Source: DATGZH01 sp035297265
Lineage (GTDB): Bacteria > Actinomycetota > Acidimicrobiia > Acidimicrobiales > RAAP-2
Assembly (NCBI GenBank): GCA_035297265.1
Contig: DATGZH010000022.1
Location: forward strand, 1-64,000
Reading direction: 5' to 3'
DNA: 64,000 nucleotides
The notes beneath the pieces are model-generated. The model was given only the letters and a program-made list of their open reading frames with translations, did not search any database and was not told where the DNA came from. Numbering within the stretch: position 1 is the first letter of the stretch; the number at the start of each line of letters is the position of its first letter. The position numbers and the translations under genes are program-made. Positions 8,754 to 17,222 of the stretch are shown here, in pieces.

Positions 8754-9455
8754 TCAGCCGGCGAGGGCGGCCAGACCGTCGGCCGACCGGGCACCGTCGA
8801 CGAACACGACCACCGAGCCCGCCCCCTCGCTCCGCCACGTCCCGTCGGCCTCGCGGATGAGGGCCGTGCGGTCGGGGATCCCGGCCACCGGCAGCCCGGC
8901 GGGGGCCAGGGCCACCGAGCGGTGGAGCTTCTCGCCGTGGGCGTCCTCGTGGGTGTCGCCGAAGTGGGGGACGACGGCCAGCCCCTCGATCAGACCGAGC
9001 CCCACGGTGAGCGCCCCGCCCCGGGGGTCGACCATCGGGTCGGTCAGCACCATGGCCCCGGCCGAGGCGCCGGCCACGACGGCCCCCTCCCGCCAGGCGG
9101 CCTGGAGCGCCGCCCAGACCTTCGAGCCCTTCAGCACGGAGCGCAGGTGCAGGGGCGAGCCCGAGCCCAGGTAGATGAAGCGGGCCTTGCGGACGACCGC
9201 CGCCGCCCCGTCGTCCTCGGCGTCGGCCCGCCCGACGACCATGAGGCCCTCGACCCGGGCCCCCAGCCGCTCGAACCACTCGGCGGCGACCACGACCGAG
9301 CGCTCCGGGCGCTCGTAGGCCGCCGCTGTGGGCAGGACCAGGACCTCGTCGCCCCCCGAGGCGGCGAGGAGGCCGGCGTCGAACGTGCAGCCCTCGGACC
9401 ACTCGCCGCCGCCGACCAGGGCGAGGGTTCCGGGGGCGCCGTCCACGGCCGCCAT
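8754..9455 (-). CDS. Type 1 glutamine amidotransferase-like / peptidase S51 family protein
   Basis: The 233-residue product has the S51 (cyanophycinase/dipeptidase E) nucleophile elbow GASAGAM with Ser131, preceded by FIYLGSGSPLHL and GALVGGGEWSE-type glycine-rich loops, and a likely acid/base stretch VVPHFGDTHED near residue 165. Enzymes of this fold are serine hydrolases that cleave Asp-containing dipeptides or cyanophycin-like polymers. The substrate cannot be told from sequence. No signal peptide is seen. It converges on the cyclophilin gene (26-base gap) and is divergent from the 3-hydroxyacyl-CoA dehydrogenase gene with 60 bases between starts. Confidence 0.75.
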   Translation of the reverse strand: MAAVDGAPGTLALVGGGEWSEGCTFDAGLLAASGGDEVLVLPTAAAYERPERSVVVAAEWFERLGARVEGLMVVGRADAEDDGAAAVVRKARFIYLGSGSPLHLRSVLKGSKVWAALQAAWREGAVVAGASAGAMVLTDPMVDPRGGALTVGLGLIEGLAVVPHFGDTHEDAHGEKLHRSVALAPAGLPVAGIPDRTALIREADGTWRSEGAGSVVVFVDGARSADGLAALAG

Positions 9456-9503
9456 GGTGTCATGCCGGCCCGGCGGCCCCCGAACCAGCTGCTTACCGCC
9501 CGG

Positions 9504-9509
9504 TAACAT
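9504..9509 (+). promoter_or_regulatory. Putative -10 (TAACAT), leaderless start of the 3-hydroxyacyl-CoA dehydrogenase
   Basis: TAACAT ends 6 bases before the ATG at 9516. No ribosome binding site is present in that gap. Confidence 0.5.
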
Positions 9510-9515
9510 TGGGCC

Positions 9516-10367
9516 ATGACGATCAAGCGGGTGGGCATCGTGGGTGCGGGGATCATGGGCTCGGGCATGGCCGAGGTGGCCGCAGCGGCCGGCCACGACG
9601 TGGTGCTGCGCAGCCGTAGCCAGTCCTCGGCCGACGCCATGGTGGCCAAGCTCGAGAAATCGCTGGCCCGGCAGGTCGAGAAGGGCAAGCGCACCGAGGC
9701 CGAGCGCGACGAGGTGCTCCGCCGGGTGAGCGTGACGACCGACCTGCACGCCCTCGCCGACTGCGACCTCGTCATCGAGTCGGTGGTCGAGGACCTGGCC
9801 GTGAAGAAGCACCTCTTCACCGAGCTCGACCGGGTCTGTGGCGAGTCGACGATCCTCGCCACGAACACCTCGACCCTCCCGGTCGTCGAGCTGGCGATGG
9901 AGACCGGCCGACCCGAGCGGGTGTGCGGCATCCACTTCTTCAACCCGGCCCCGGCCATGTCCCTCGTCGAGGTCGTGCGGCCCCTCACCGCCTCGGACGA
10001 GACGATCGCCGAGGCGCTGGCCTTCGCCGAGGCCTGTGGCAAGGACGCCGTCGAGGTGAAGGACCAGGCCGGCTTCATCGTGAACGCCCTCCTCTTCCCC
10101 TACCTGAACAACGCCGTGCGGTTGCTGGAACAGGGCGTGGGCACGAAGGAGGGCATCGACGCGGCGATGCAGGGCGGCTGCGGGTTCCCGATGGGCCCGT
10201 TCGCCCTCCTCGACCTCGTGGGCCTCGACACCTCCCTCGCCATCCTCGACGCCCTCTACGCCGAGTTTCGCGACCCCAACTTCGCCCCCGTGCCGCTCCT
10301 CCGCCGGATGGTGAGCGCCGAGCTGCTCGGTCGCAAGTCCGGCCAGGGCTTCTACGACTACCGATAG
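9516..10367 (+). CDS. 3-hydroxybutyryl-CoA dehydrogenase
   Basis: This enzyme interconverts acetoacetyl-CoA and 3-hydroxybutyryl-CoA with NAD(P)H. The 283-residue protein has the Rossmann loop GAGIMGSG (residues 10-17), the catalytic Ser-His-Asn-Glu set in TNTSTL (S119) and GIHFFNPAPAMSLVEVV (H140, N143, E152), and the C-terminal helical domain ending GRKSGQGFYDY. This is the FadB2/PaaH type, expected to make the (S)-isomer, which then needs a crotonase to reach crotonyl-CoA. It sits directly before the MeaA-type mutase and near the thiolase and Ccr, which points to a role in the ethylmalonyl-CoA route as well as beta-oxidation. Confidence 0.93.
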   Translation: MTIKRVGIVGAGIMGSGMAEVAAAAGHDVVLRSRSQSSADAMVAKLEKSLARQVEKGKRTEAERDEVLRRVSVTTDLHALADCDLVIESVVEDLAVKKHLFTELDRVCGESTILATNTSTLPVVELAMETGRPERVCGIHFFNPAPAMSLVEVVRPLTASDETIAEALAFAEACGKDAVEVKDQAGFIVNALLFPYLNNAVRLLEQGVGTKEGIDAAMQGGCGFPMGPFALLDLVGLDTSLAILDALYAEFRDPNFAPVPLLRRMVSAELLGRKSGQGFYDYR

Positions 10368-10449
10368 GGCTCTTGGCGTCCCTGCGATCGGGTTCCGGGG
10401 GGCCGCGGTAACAATGGAAGGGACCACCCGAGGAGAGGGGAGTCAGGGG

Positions 10450-12450
10450 ATGGCAGACGCTGGGTCGCCACCGCCCCGGGGCCGGCCCTGGGTGATGCGC
10501 ACGTACTCCGGCCACTCCACCCCCCGCGCCTCGAACCAGCTCTACCGGACGAACCTCGCCCGCGGCCAGACGGGCCTCTCCATCGCCTTCGACCTCCCCA
10601 CCCAGACGGGCTACGACCCCGACGCCCCCGAGGCGGCGGGCGAGGTGGGCAAGGTCGGGGTCCCGGTGGCCCATCTCGGGCACATGGCCGACATGCTCCT
10701 CGGCATCCCGCTGGCCGAGATGAACACCTCGATGACGATCAACGCCACCGCGGCCTGGCTCCTCGGCCTCTACGTGGCCCACGCCGAGAACGAGGGTGTC
10801 GACCCCAGGGTGCTCACCGGCACGACGCAGAACGACATCGTGAAGGAGTACCTCTCCCGGGGCACGTACATCTTCCCGCCCGGTCCGAGCCTCCGGCTCA
10901 CCGTCGACACGATCGCCTACACCGTCCGCCATGTGCCGCGTTGGAACCCGATCAACGTCTGCAGCTACCACCTGCAGGAGGCCGGGGCCACACCGGTCCA
11001 GGAGGTGGCCTACGCCCTCGCCACGGCCATCGGCGTGCTCGACGCCGTGCGGCAGTCGGGGAAGGTGGGCGAGGGCGAGCTACCAGAGGTCGTCGGCCGC
11101 ATCAGCTTCTTCGTCAACTCGGGCGTCCGCTTCGTCGAGGAGACGGCCAAGATGCGGGCCTTCACCGCCCTCTGGGACCGCATCTGCGTGGAGCGCTACG
11201 GCGTGACCGACGAGCGCCTCCGCCGGTTCCGCTACGGCGTCCAGGTCAACTCGCTCGGCCTGACCGAGTCACAGCCGGAGAACAACGTGCCCCGCATCGT
11301 CCTCGAGACGCTCGGGGTCACGCTGAGCAAGTCGGCCCGGGCCCGGGCCATCCAGCTCCCGGCCTGGAACGAGGCGCTCGGCCTGCCCCGCCCGTGGGAC
11401 CAGCAGTGGTCGCTGCGCATCCAGCAGATCCTGGCCTTCGAGTCCGACCTCTTGGAGTACGACGACATCTTCGAGGGCTCGAAGGTCATGGAGCAGAAGA
11501 CGGCCGAGCTGGAGGAGACGGCGCAGGCCGAGCTCGACGAGGTGCTGGCCCTCGGCGGGGCCTTCGAGGCCATCGACGAGCTGAAGCTCCGGCTGGTGGC
11601 CAGCCAGGCCGAGCGGGTGCGGCGGATCGAGTCCGGCGAGCAGATGGTGGTCGGCGTCAACTGCTTCACCGAGACGGCACCCTCCCCCCTCACGGCCGAC
11701 GGCAGCGCCGGCAGCATCCTGAAGGTCGACCCGGCCGTCGAGTCGGAGATGACGGCGGATGTCGTCGCCTGGCGGGAACGGCGCGACAACGCCGCCGTCG
11801 GGCGGGCGCTGGCCCGTCTGCGCGAGGTGGCCGAGGCCGACGGACCCGAGGCCAACATCATGGTGCCCACGATCGAGCTGGCCCACGCCGGCGGCACCAC
11901 CGGCGAGTGGGCCGGGGTCCTCCGCGAGGTCTTCGGGGAGTACCGGGCGCCCACCGGCGTGGCCGGCGGCGTCGGCCACCGGGGCAACGAGCTCGCCGCG
12001 GTGGTGGCCCGCACGAAGGCCCTCACCGAGCGCACCGGCTCCCCACCCCGCCTCCTCGTGGCCAAGCCGGGCCTCGACGGCCACAGCAACGGGGCCGAGC
12101 AGATCGCCGTGGCCGCCCGGGACGCCGGCTTCGAAGTCGTCTACCAGGGCATCCGGCTGACCCCGGCCCAGATCGTGGCGGCCGCCCGGGACGAGGACGT
12201 CGACGTCGTCGGACTGTCCGTGCTCTCGGGCTCCCACCTCGAGCTCGTCCCCGAGGTGCTCGACCGGCTGCGGGCCGAGGGGGTCGACGCCCTCGTCGTC
12301 GTGGGCGGCATCGTCCCGCCCGACGACGCGGAGGTCCTCCGGGGCAAGGGCGTCGCCGCCGTCTACACCCCGAAAGACTTCCGCTTCGAGCGCATCATGG
12401 ACGACCTCGTCACCTTGGTGGAACGTCACCGGGCACTGGCTGGCACCTGA
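10450..12450 (+). CDS. meaA: Ethylmalonyl-CoA mutase (MeaA type)
   Basis: This is a 666-residue adenosylcobalamin-dependent acyl-CoA mutase that carries catalytic and B12 domains in one chain. The catalytic barrel opens with RPWVMRTYSGHSTPRASNQLYRTNLARGQTGLS and includes MNTSMTINATAAWLL and GTTQNDIVKEYLSRGTYIFPP. The C-terminal B12 domain has DGHSNG with the cobalt-ligating His545, then VYQGIRLTPAQIV, LSVLSGSH and VVVGGIVPPDD. The YQGIRLTP stretch and lone-subunit form fit MeaA/Ecm (ethylmalonyl-CoA to methylsuccinyl-CoA) rather than methylmalonyl-CoA mutase. The ATG at 10450 is preferred over 10414 because GAGGAGAGG lies 8-16 bases upstream and a TAACAAT promoter-like element at 10409 would lie across the earlier start. 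I see no cobalamin riboswitch in front. Confidence 0.92.
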   Translation: MADAGSPPPRGRPWVMRTYSGHSTPRASNQLYRTNLARGQTGLSIAFDLPTQTGYDPDAPEAAGEVGKVGVPVAHLGHMADMLLGIPLAEMNTSMTINATAAWLLGLYVAHAENEGVDPRVLTGTTQNDIVKEYLSRGTYIFPPGPSLRLTVDTIAYTVRHVPRWNPINVCSYHLQEAGATPVQEVAYALATAIGVLDAVRQSGKVGEGELPEVVGRISFFVNSGVRFVEETAKMRAFTALWDRICVERYGVTDERLRRFRYGVQVNSLGLTESQPENNVPRIVLETLGVTLSKSARARAIQLPAWNEALGLPRPWDQQWSLRIQQILAFESDLLEYDDIFEGSKVMEQKTAELEETAQAELDEVLALGGAFEAIDELKLRLVASQAERVRRIESGEQMVVGVNCFTETAPSPLTADGSAGSILKVDPAVESEMTADVVAWRERRDNAAVGRALARLREVAEADGPEANIMVPTIELAHAGGTTGEWAGVLREVFGEYRAPTGVAGGVGHRGNELAAVVARTKALTERTGSPPRLLVAKPGLDGHSNGAEQIAVAARDAGFEVVYQGIRLTPAQIVAAARDEDVDVVGLSVLSGSHLELVPEVLDRLRAEGVDALVVVGGIVPPDDAEVLRGKGVAAVYTPKDFRFERIMDDLVTLVERHRALAGT

Positions 12451-12565
12451 ACGGACCCACAAGGCGCGGCGAATTCACGGCGGCCGGGCGCGGACCGACG
12501 TCAGCGGTGCCGAACGGGGAGACCGCCCGACGGTCGAATGGCGACACCGCCCGACTGCAAACGGA

Positions 12566-13684
12566 CTAGCTGCCCGAACCTCGGCTGAAGCTGGTCGAGC
12601 CGACCCCGGCCGTGAGGGGTTGAAGCTGACCGTACTTGACCTTGGAGCAAATGAAGCTCCCCGAACCTCGACTGACGTTCGCCGAGCTGGTCCCATCAGC
12701 GAGCGGTCGCAGGGTGAAGCCGGCCACCGGTCGAGCCGTGGCCGGGCCCGACGTCCGAAAGGCTGGGATGGTGACGGTGCCCGAACCTCGACTGACGTTG
12801 GTCGAGCTGACCCCGGGTGCGACGTGACGAGTGACACGAGGCGGTCGGATGGTGACGGGTGCGCCGAAGTCGCTGAACCGCAGGGTCATCCGTTCGGTGA
12901 ACGGTTGCTGGAAGCCCAAGGGGGCCCCGACGGAACCGGCCAACCTGGCCAGGTCGAACACGAGCTCCGTACGGACGAGGACGAGCCGACCCTGACCGTC
13001 GACGAACAAGGAGATCTTCGTCGGCGTGAACTGGACGGGCCAGGAACACTGGCCTCGCTTGAGGGTCGACGTGAGGTCGTAGCGCGTGACGGCCACGCCG
13101 CCGACCACGGTCGAGTCGCGGCGTACCACTCGTACGACATCTTCGGGACCGTAGGCCAGAGGCAGCGGTACCGCTCCGGCCGTCAGCCCGATCCAGCCGA
13201 ATGACGCCGACGTCGGGAAGTGGGTGACCTGCCAGCCGGTCGGCTGCCCCGGGGAGGAGGACCGGTCGTAGAGGTGGCCACCGACCGCGATGATCTCGTC
13301 GATCGTCCTCATCCGGGTCACGACCGGCGGAGCCGAGCCGCTCTGGGACGTCTCGGTGGAATAGCCCACCGATCGCTCCTCGAAGGCGCCGGTGCGGAAG
13401 TCGATCGTCCCCACCCCGGCGGTCCCGCTCGGCGCACCGGGCGGCGACATCGAGAACTCAGAGGCGAACCGGGCCGTGCCGGCCGACTCGGTGTCTCGGA
13501 GGAGCTGCGGCAACGGCGGGAGGGTGGAGGTCGTGGCCGGCGCCGCGGTCACGCCGAGCCACGTGCCGACACCGACCCCGACGAGCAGGACGACGAGCGG
13601 TACTCGAGCCAACGCGGACCGGCTTCGGTGCGGCACGATCTCCCCGGGGTGGGCGGACCGGCGCCGTCCCGCACGGCGCCTCAC
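12566..13684 (-). CDS. Secreted/anchored hypothetical protein with C-terminal NVSRGSG repeats
   Basis: I do not recognise this 372-residue protein. A basic N-terminus is followed by one hydrophobic segment (about residues 28-47, VPLVVLLVGVGVGTWLGVTAA), so it is exported or anchored. The middle has an LppX/LprG-like feel (an early beta-rich segment, then a lipid-carrier-like region), but no firm motif. The last 90 residues hold three copies of a motif ending SRGSG (NVSRGSG at 296-302 and 336-342, SFSRGSG at 365-371). The start is uncertain: a TACCCT lies only 4 bases before the GTG used here, and a later GTG at 13636 would still precede the membrane segment. It converges on meaA. Confidence 0.6.
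   Translation of the reverse strand: MRRRAGRRRSAHPGEIVPHRSRSALARVPLVVLLVGVGVGTWLGVTAAPATTSTLPPLPQLLRDTESAGTARFASEFSMSPPGAPSGTAGVGTIDFRTGAFEERSVGYSTETSQSGSAPPVVTRMRTIDEIIAVGGHLYDRSSSPGQPTGWQVTHFPTSASFGWIGLTAGAVPLPLAYGPEDVVRVVRRDSTVVGGVAVTRYDLTSTLKRGQCSWPVQFTPTKISLFVDGQGRLVLVRTELVFDLARLAGSVGAPLGFQQPFTERMTLRFSDFGAPVTIRPPRVTRHVAPGVSSTNVSRGSGTVTIPAFRTSGPATARPVAGFTLRPLADGTSSANVSRGSGSFICSKVKYGQLQPLTAGVGSTSFSRGSGS
12573..12795 (-). repeat. Three in-frame DNA repeats encoding the SRGSG motif
   Basis: On the plus strand, CCCGAACCTCGRCTGA occurs at about 12573, 12660 and 12780. The spacings are 87 and 120 bases, both multiples of three, so the copies stay in frame and give the protein repeats. Conservation at nucleotide level suggests recent duplication. 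Confidence 0.75.
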
Positions 13685-13791
13685 CCCGAGGGTAGCCCTG
13701 AACAGGGCATTCAGCCGGACGCGTGAGGGCCCCGGTCACCGCCACCGTCGGGGTGGGGCGACCGGGGCCCGTCGTGGGCGCGACCGGTTGG

Positions 13792-14349
13792 TCAGTACCA
13801 GAGGTCGACGACGAAGGTGTTATCGATGGTGTTTGTGTCGGGATTCGTCGACAGGGTCACCTCGCCCGTGGCGGCGTCGCTCACCGAGAGGGTGGCGATG
13901 ACGCAGGACGTTCCGCATGTCTCGGTGGTGACGGGTCCGGACGGGTCGTCGATGGAGTTCCCCGCCGACTGCGTGCCGTCGTTGTTCGTCCCGACCCAGC
14001 TCATGCCGGCGCCGTTGGCGTTGTAATTGGCGAGAGCCGAGAAGACCTCGCTTGGGGTCTGCACACCGCCGTTCGTCGAATAGTTGTCGATCTGGATCTC
14101 GACCGGCTGGTCGGCGACCGGCAGGTTGAAGGACTGGGCCGCCCCGGGAGCGAGCGTGATCGTCAGCTGCTCCTTGTGCGGCTTCGCCCCTTTGGCGGCG
14201 TGGATGGTCGCGGTCTGGAGAGCACCGACCGCGGCGAACCCGACGGCGCCGAGCGTCAGTAGCGTGGTCGCGGCCAGGATCACCGCGCCGCGGACAAGCA
14301 GGTGGCGGGTGCTCGTCGGGATCGACCGTTCATACTTCTTCTCGTCCAT
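13792..14349 (-). CDS. Single-pass membrane or secreted protein of unknown function
   Basis: This 185-residue protein starts MDEKKYERS, then has an Arg/His stretch and one hydrophobic segment (about residues 19-45, LLVRGAVILAATTLLTLGAVGFAAVGAL). The exported part is beta-rich and Asn/Thr-rich, with a CGTSC pair that could form a disulfide near residue 158. No family is recognised. The start is secure: GGAGGGAGG lies 8-16 bases upstream of the ATG. A pair of CRP-like sites lies 139-176 bases upstream, so expression may be controlled by a CRP/FNR-family regulator. The base composition is less GC-extreme than its neighbours, with AAC, AAT and ATC codons clustered near its end. Confidence 0.7.
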   Translation of the reverse strand: MDEKKYERSIPTSTRHLLVRGAVILAATTLLTLGAVGFAAVGALQTATIHAAKGAKPHKEQLTITLAPGAAQSFNLPVADQPVEIQIDNYSTNGGVQTPSEVFSALANYNANGAGMSWVGTNNDGTQSAGNSIDDPSGPVTTETCGTSCVIATLSVSDAATGEVTLSTNPDTNTIDNTFVVDLWY

Positions 14350-14487
14350 GGCTGAACCTCCCTCCGAATGCAGTGGAGTGCCGGGAGCCCGCCCCGGGAG
14401 GTCGAGAGCTCCGGGGCCGGCTCCCTGAACCCGGTGCGTTGGGTCACCGCGTCTCAGAGGAGTGTGCGCCCGAGGACGCGCCGCGTC

Positions 14488-14525
14488 TGTGCGCGGCGTC
14501 ACAACATGATGTGACGCGCGTCACA
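14488..14525 (-). promoter_or_regulatory. Tandem CRP/FNR-family-like operator sites
   Basis: The 16-base perfect palindrome TGTGACGCGCGTCACA (14510-14525) matches the TGTGA-N6-TCACA pattern of CRP sites. A second near-match, TGTGCGCGGCGTCACA, lies at 14488-14503, 22 bases away (about two helical turns). They sit between an LLM oxidoreductase gene and the membrane-protein gene starting at 14349. Confidence 0.6.
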
Positions 14526-14574
14526 GTCGACGCGGCGACTGCTTCGTCGTCCCGCGCGATGGCGCGGGTGATGC

Positions 14575-15441
14575 TCAGACGAGCAGCGGTGCGAGGATCC
14601 GCCACTCCTCGACCGGGAAGCGCCGTGGCTCCTCGGTCAGCACCTGCACGCAGACGTGGTCGGCACCAGCCTCGTGGTGCCGGGCCACTCGTTCGGCCAC
14701 GGCGCCCGGTTCGCCCCAAGCGACGACGGCGTCGACGAGACGGTCGCTCCCCGGCGGAGCCAGATCCTTGTCGGTGAAGCCGTAGCGGCGGAGGTTGTTC
14801 GTGTAGTTGGGTAGTCCGAGATAGATCGAGAGCGCCTGGCGGGCGATGCCGCGGGCCATCGTCGGGCTGTCGGTGAGCACCACCTTCTGCTCCGGGGCGA
14901 GCACCTTGTCCGGGCCGAGCACCGAGCGGGCGAACGCCGTGTGCTCGGGCGTCGTGAGGTAGGGGTGGGCACCGGCCGAGCGCTCCTTCGCCAGCTCGAG
15001 CATCTTCGACCCGAGGGCGGCCAGGACCCGCTCGGTCGGCGGCTGCGGCGGGTCGGCCCGGTCCAGCTCGTCGAGGTACTCGGCCAGCCGGCCGAGTGGT
15101 CGGTCGTAGGTCTGACCGAGCGACTCGACCATGATCGAGTGGCTGATGCCGAGGCCGCAGAGGAACCGTCCGGGGTGGGCGGCGGTGAGCGCGGCGTGGG
15201 CCGTGGCCACCTCCGCCGGGGTGTGGGCCCACACGTTCACGATCCCGGTGGCCGCCACCATCGTCGTCGTCCCGTCGAGCAGGCGCCCCATGATCTCGAA
15301 GATCTCGCCACCGGCACCGCCGGGCACCCAGAGCGTCCCGTAGCCGAGCGCCTCCGCCTCGCGGGCGGCGACGGCCGCCGCTTCGGTGTCACGGCCACGG
15401 AACTGACCGCACCACAGCCCGTAGCGCCCGAGCTCGATCAC
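14575..15441 (-). CDS. LLM-class F420-dependent oxidoreductase (TIGR03620-like)
   Basis: The product is a luciferase-like monooxygenase-fold protein of about 288 residues, with the N-terminal LGRYGLWCGQFRGR, ALGYGTLWVPGG and the barrel core PGRFLCGLGISHS. In actinobacteria this subgroup usually uses coenzyme F420; the substrate is unknown. The GTG at 15441 overlaps the accE stop by 4 bases (GTGTGA) and gives a normal N-terminus; the GTG at 15453 is an alternative. It is the last gene of a tightly packed run ccr, epimerase, carboxylase beta, carboxylase epsilon, this gene. It is therefore co-expressed with the ethylmalonyl-CoA enzymes, which is unusual for the family. Confidence 0.85.
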   Translation of the reverse strand: MIELGRYGLWCGQFRGRDTEAAAVAAREAEALGYGTLWVPGGAGGEIFEIMGRLLDGTTTMVAATGIVNVWAHTPAEVATAHAALTAAHPGRFLCGLGISHSIMVESLGQTYDRPLGRLAEYLDELDRADPPQPPTERVLAALGSKMLELAKERSAGAHPYLTTPEHTAFARSVLGPDKVLAPEQKVVLTDSPTMARGIARQALSIYLGLPNYTNNLRRYGFTDKDLAPPGSDRLVDAVVAWGEPGAVAERVARHHEAGADHVCVQVLTEEPRRFPVEEWRILAPLLV

Positions 15442-15662
15442 ACCGGTGTCCACGGTCGCTCACGCCGGGCCGCCGTCGGTCGGGCCCACCAGCGGCCCGA
15501 GAAACGCCAGGCCCGGTGGGCGGCGTCGCGCGAGGCGGCCGAGGGGCGGGGCCAGGCCTCTTCGACGGCGGCCACGATGGCCGCCAGCACGTCGGGCGGA
15601 GGCTCGGGTCGCGGCCGCAGCCCGTAGGAGGGGTGCTCCCCGGCCGCGGCCTTGGTGCTCAC
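15438..15662 (-). CDS. accE: Acyl-CoA carboxylase epsilon subunit
   Basis: This 74-residue protein has the small actinobacterial epsilon-subunit pattern: PPPDVLAAIVAAVEEAWP in the first half and WRFSGRWWARP near the end. AccE-type subunits join the alpha (biotin carboxylase/carrier) and beta (carboxyltransferase) chains of acyl-CoA carboxylases and raise activity. The GTG start overlaps the stop of the beta-subunit gene by 4 bases, so translation is probably coupled and the subunits matched. No alpha-subunit gene is in the window, so this pair must use one encoded elsewhere. Confidence 0.85.
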   Translation of the reverse strand: MSTKAAAGEHPSYGLRPRPEPPPDVLAAIVAAVEEAWPRPSAASRDAAHRAWRFSGRWWARPTAARRERPWTPV

Positions 15663-17215
15663 AGCGGCACGTTGCCGTGCTTGCGCCGGGGCAGCTCCTC
15701 GCGCTTGCTGGCCAGCACCGAGAGGCTCTTGATGAGCACCTTCCTCGTGTCGGCCGGCGAGATGACGTCGTCGACGTAGCCGCGCTCGGCCGCGATGTAG
15801 GGGTTGGCGTAGCGCTCGGTGTACTCCTCGACCAGCTCGGCCCGGCGGGCCGCCGGGTCGGCCGCCTCGGCCAGCTCCCGCCGGTAGACGATCTCGACCG
15901 CGCCCTGGGGTCCCATCACCGCCAGCTCGGCCGAGGGCCAGGCGTAGGCCAGGTCGGCCCCGATGGACTTGGAGTTCATGACGACGTAGGCGCCGCCGTA
16001 GGCCTTGCGCGTGATCACCTGGATGCGGGGCACGGTGGCCTCGCAGTAGGCGTAGAGCAGCTTCGCCCCGTGACGGATGATGCCGCCGTACTCCTGGTCG
16101 GTCCCCGGCATGAAGCCGGGCACGTCGACGAAGGTGACGAGCGGGATGTTGAAGGCGTCGCAGGTGCGGACGAACCGGGCGGCCTTCTCCGAGGAGTCGA
16201 TGTCGAGCACGCCGGCCAGCACCGCCGGCTGGTTGCCGACGATGCCGACCACCCGGCCGTCCAGCCGGGCGAACCCGCAGGTGATCGACATCGCCCAGTG
16301 CGAGTGCACCTCGAGGTAGTCGCCGTCGTCGACCACGGCGGTGATGACCTTCTTCATATCGTAGGGCTGGTTGGGCGAGGCCGGCATCAGGTCGACCAGT
16401 TCGGGGACCTCACGCTCGGGGTCGTCGCCGGACACCGTGGTGGGCGGCTCCTCCAGGTTGTTGGAGGGGAGGAACGAGAGGAGGTCGCGGACGTCGTCGA
16501 GGCAGGCCTTCTCGTCAGGGGACACGAACGTGGCGACACCGGACTTCGTGGCGTGGCTCATGGCCCCGCCGAGCTCCTCCAACGTCACGTCCTCACCGGT
16601 GACGGTCTTCACGACGTCGGGCCCGGTGATGAACATGTGGGCGGTGCCCTGGACCATGAAGACGAAGTCGGTCATGGCCGGCGAGTAGACCGCCCCGCCG
16701 GCGCAGGGGCCGAGGATCACGCTGACCTGGGGGATCACCCCCGAGGCGCTCACGTTGCGGAAGAAGATCCCGCCGTAGGAGTGGAGGGAGACCACGCCCT
16801 CTTGGATCCGGGCCCCGGCCCCGTCGTTCAGGCCGATCATCGGCACGCCGATCGACGAGGCGAGGTCCATGACCTTGTGGATCTTCTCGGCGAAGACCTC
16901 GCCGAGGGCCCCGCCGAAGACCGTGAAGTCCTGGGAGAAGACGCAGACCCGCCGGCCGTCGATCGTGCCGAAGCCGGTGACCACGCCGTCGGTGTAGGGC
17001 CGGTTGTCCTCGAGGCCCATCCCGTGCGCCCGGTGGCGGGCCAGCATGTCGAGCTCCTGGAACGACCCCTCGTCGAGCAGGTACTCGATGCGCTCGCGCG
17101 CTGTCATCTTGCCCTTGTCGTGCTGCCGCTCGACGGCGGCGGGGCTGCCGGCGTGGAGCGCCTCCTCGCGCCGGGCCGCCAGGTCCGTCAGGCGCTCGGC
17201 CATGGAGTGCTCCAT
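15659..17215 (-). CDS. Acyl-CoA (propionyl-CoA type) carboxylase beta subunit
   Basis: The 518-residue carboxyltransferase subunit transfers carboxybiotin CO2 to acyl-CoA. It shows RQHDKGKMTARERIEYLLD, the acyl-CoA oxyanion glycine region GLNDGAGARIQEGVVSLHSYGGIFF, the biotin-side GFMPGTDQEYGGIIRHGAKLLYAY and ITRKAYGGAYVVMNSK. The sequence resembles AccD5/PccB more than the acetyl-CoA-only AccD; propionyl-CoA to methylmalonyl-CoA is the likely main reaction, inferred also from the neighbouring epimerase. Starts at 17215 or 17203 are both possible. A TAGCCT hexamer 7 bases before 17215 suggests an internal leaderless promoter within the operon. Confidence 0.94.
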   Translation of the reverse strand: MEHSMAERLTDLAARREEALHAGSPAAVERQHDKGKMTARERIEYLLDEGSFQELDMLARHRAHGMGLEDNRPYTDGVVTGFGTIDGRRVCVFSQDFTVFGGALGEVFAEKIHKVMDLASSIGVPMIGLNDGAGARIQEGVVSLHSYGGIFFRNVSASGVIPQVSVILGPCAGGAVYSPAMTDFVFMVQGTAHMFITGPDVVKTVTGEDVTLEELGGAMSHATKSGVATFVSPDEKACLDDVRDLLSFLPSNNLEEPPTTVSGDDPEREVPELVDLMPASPNQPYDMKKVITAVVDDGDYLEVHSHWAMSITCGFARLDGRVVGIVGNQPAVLAGVLDIDSSEKAARFVRTCDAFNIPLVTFVDVPGFMPGTDQEYGGIIRHGAKLLYAYCEATVPRIQVITRKAYGGAYVVMNSKSIGADLAYAWPSAELAVMGPQGAVEIVYRRELAEAADPAARRAELVEEYTERYANPYIAAERGYVDDVISPADTRKVLIKSLSVLASKREELPRRKHGNVPL

Positions 17216-17222
17216 GGGACCG

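Noticed and set aside
10368..10449. Cobalamin riboswitch before the B12-dependent mutase
   Set aside because: The 82 bases upstream hold no B12-box-like sequence and are too short. Only a promoter-like TAACAAT and a ribosome binding site are visible.
13792..14502. Longer start for the membrane protein at 14502
   Set aside because: The strong ribosome binding site lies directly before the ATG at 14349, and the longer version would run across more promoter DNA with Arg/Pro-rich shadow content.
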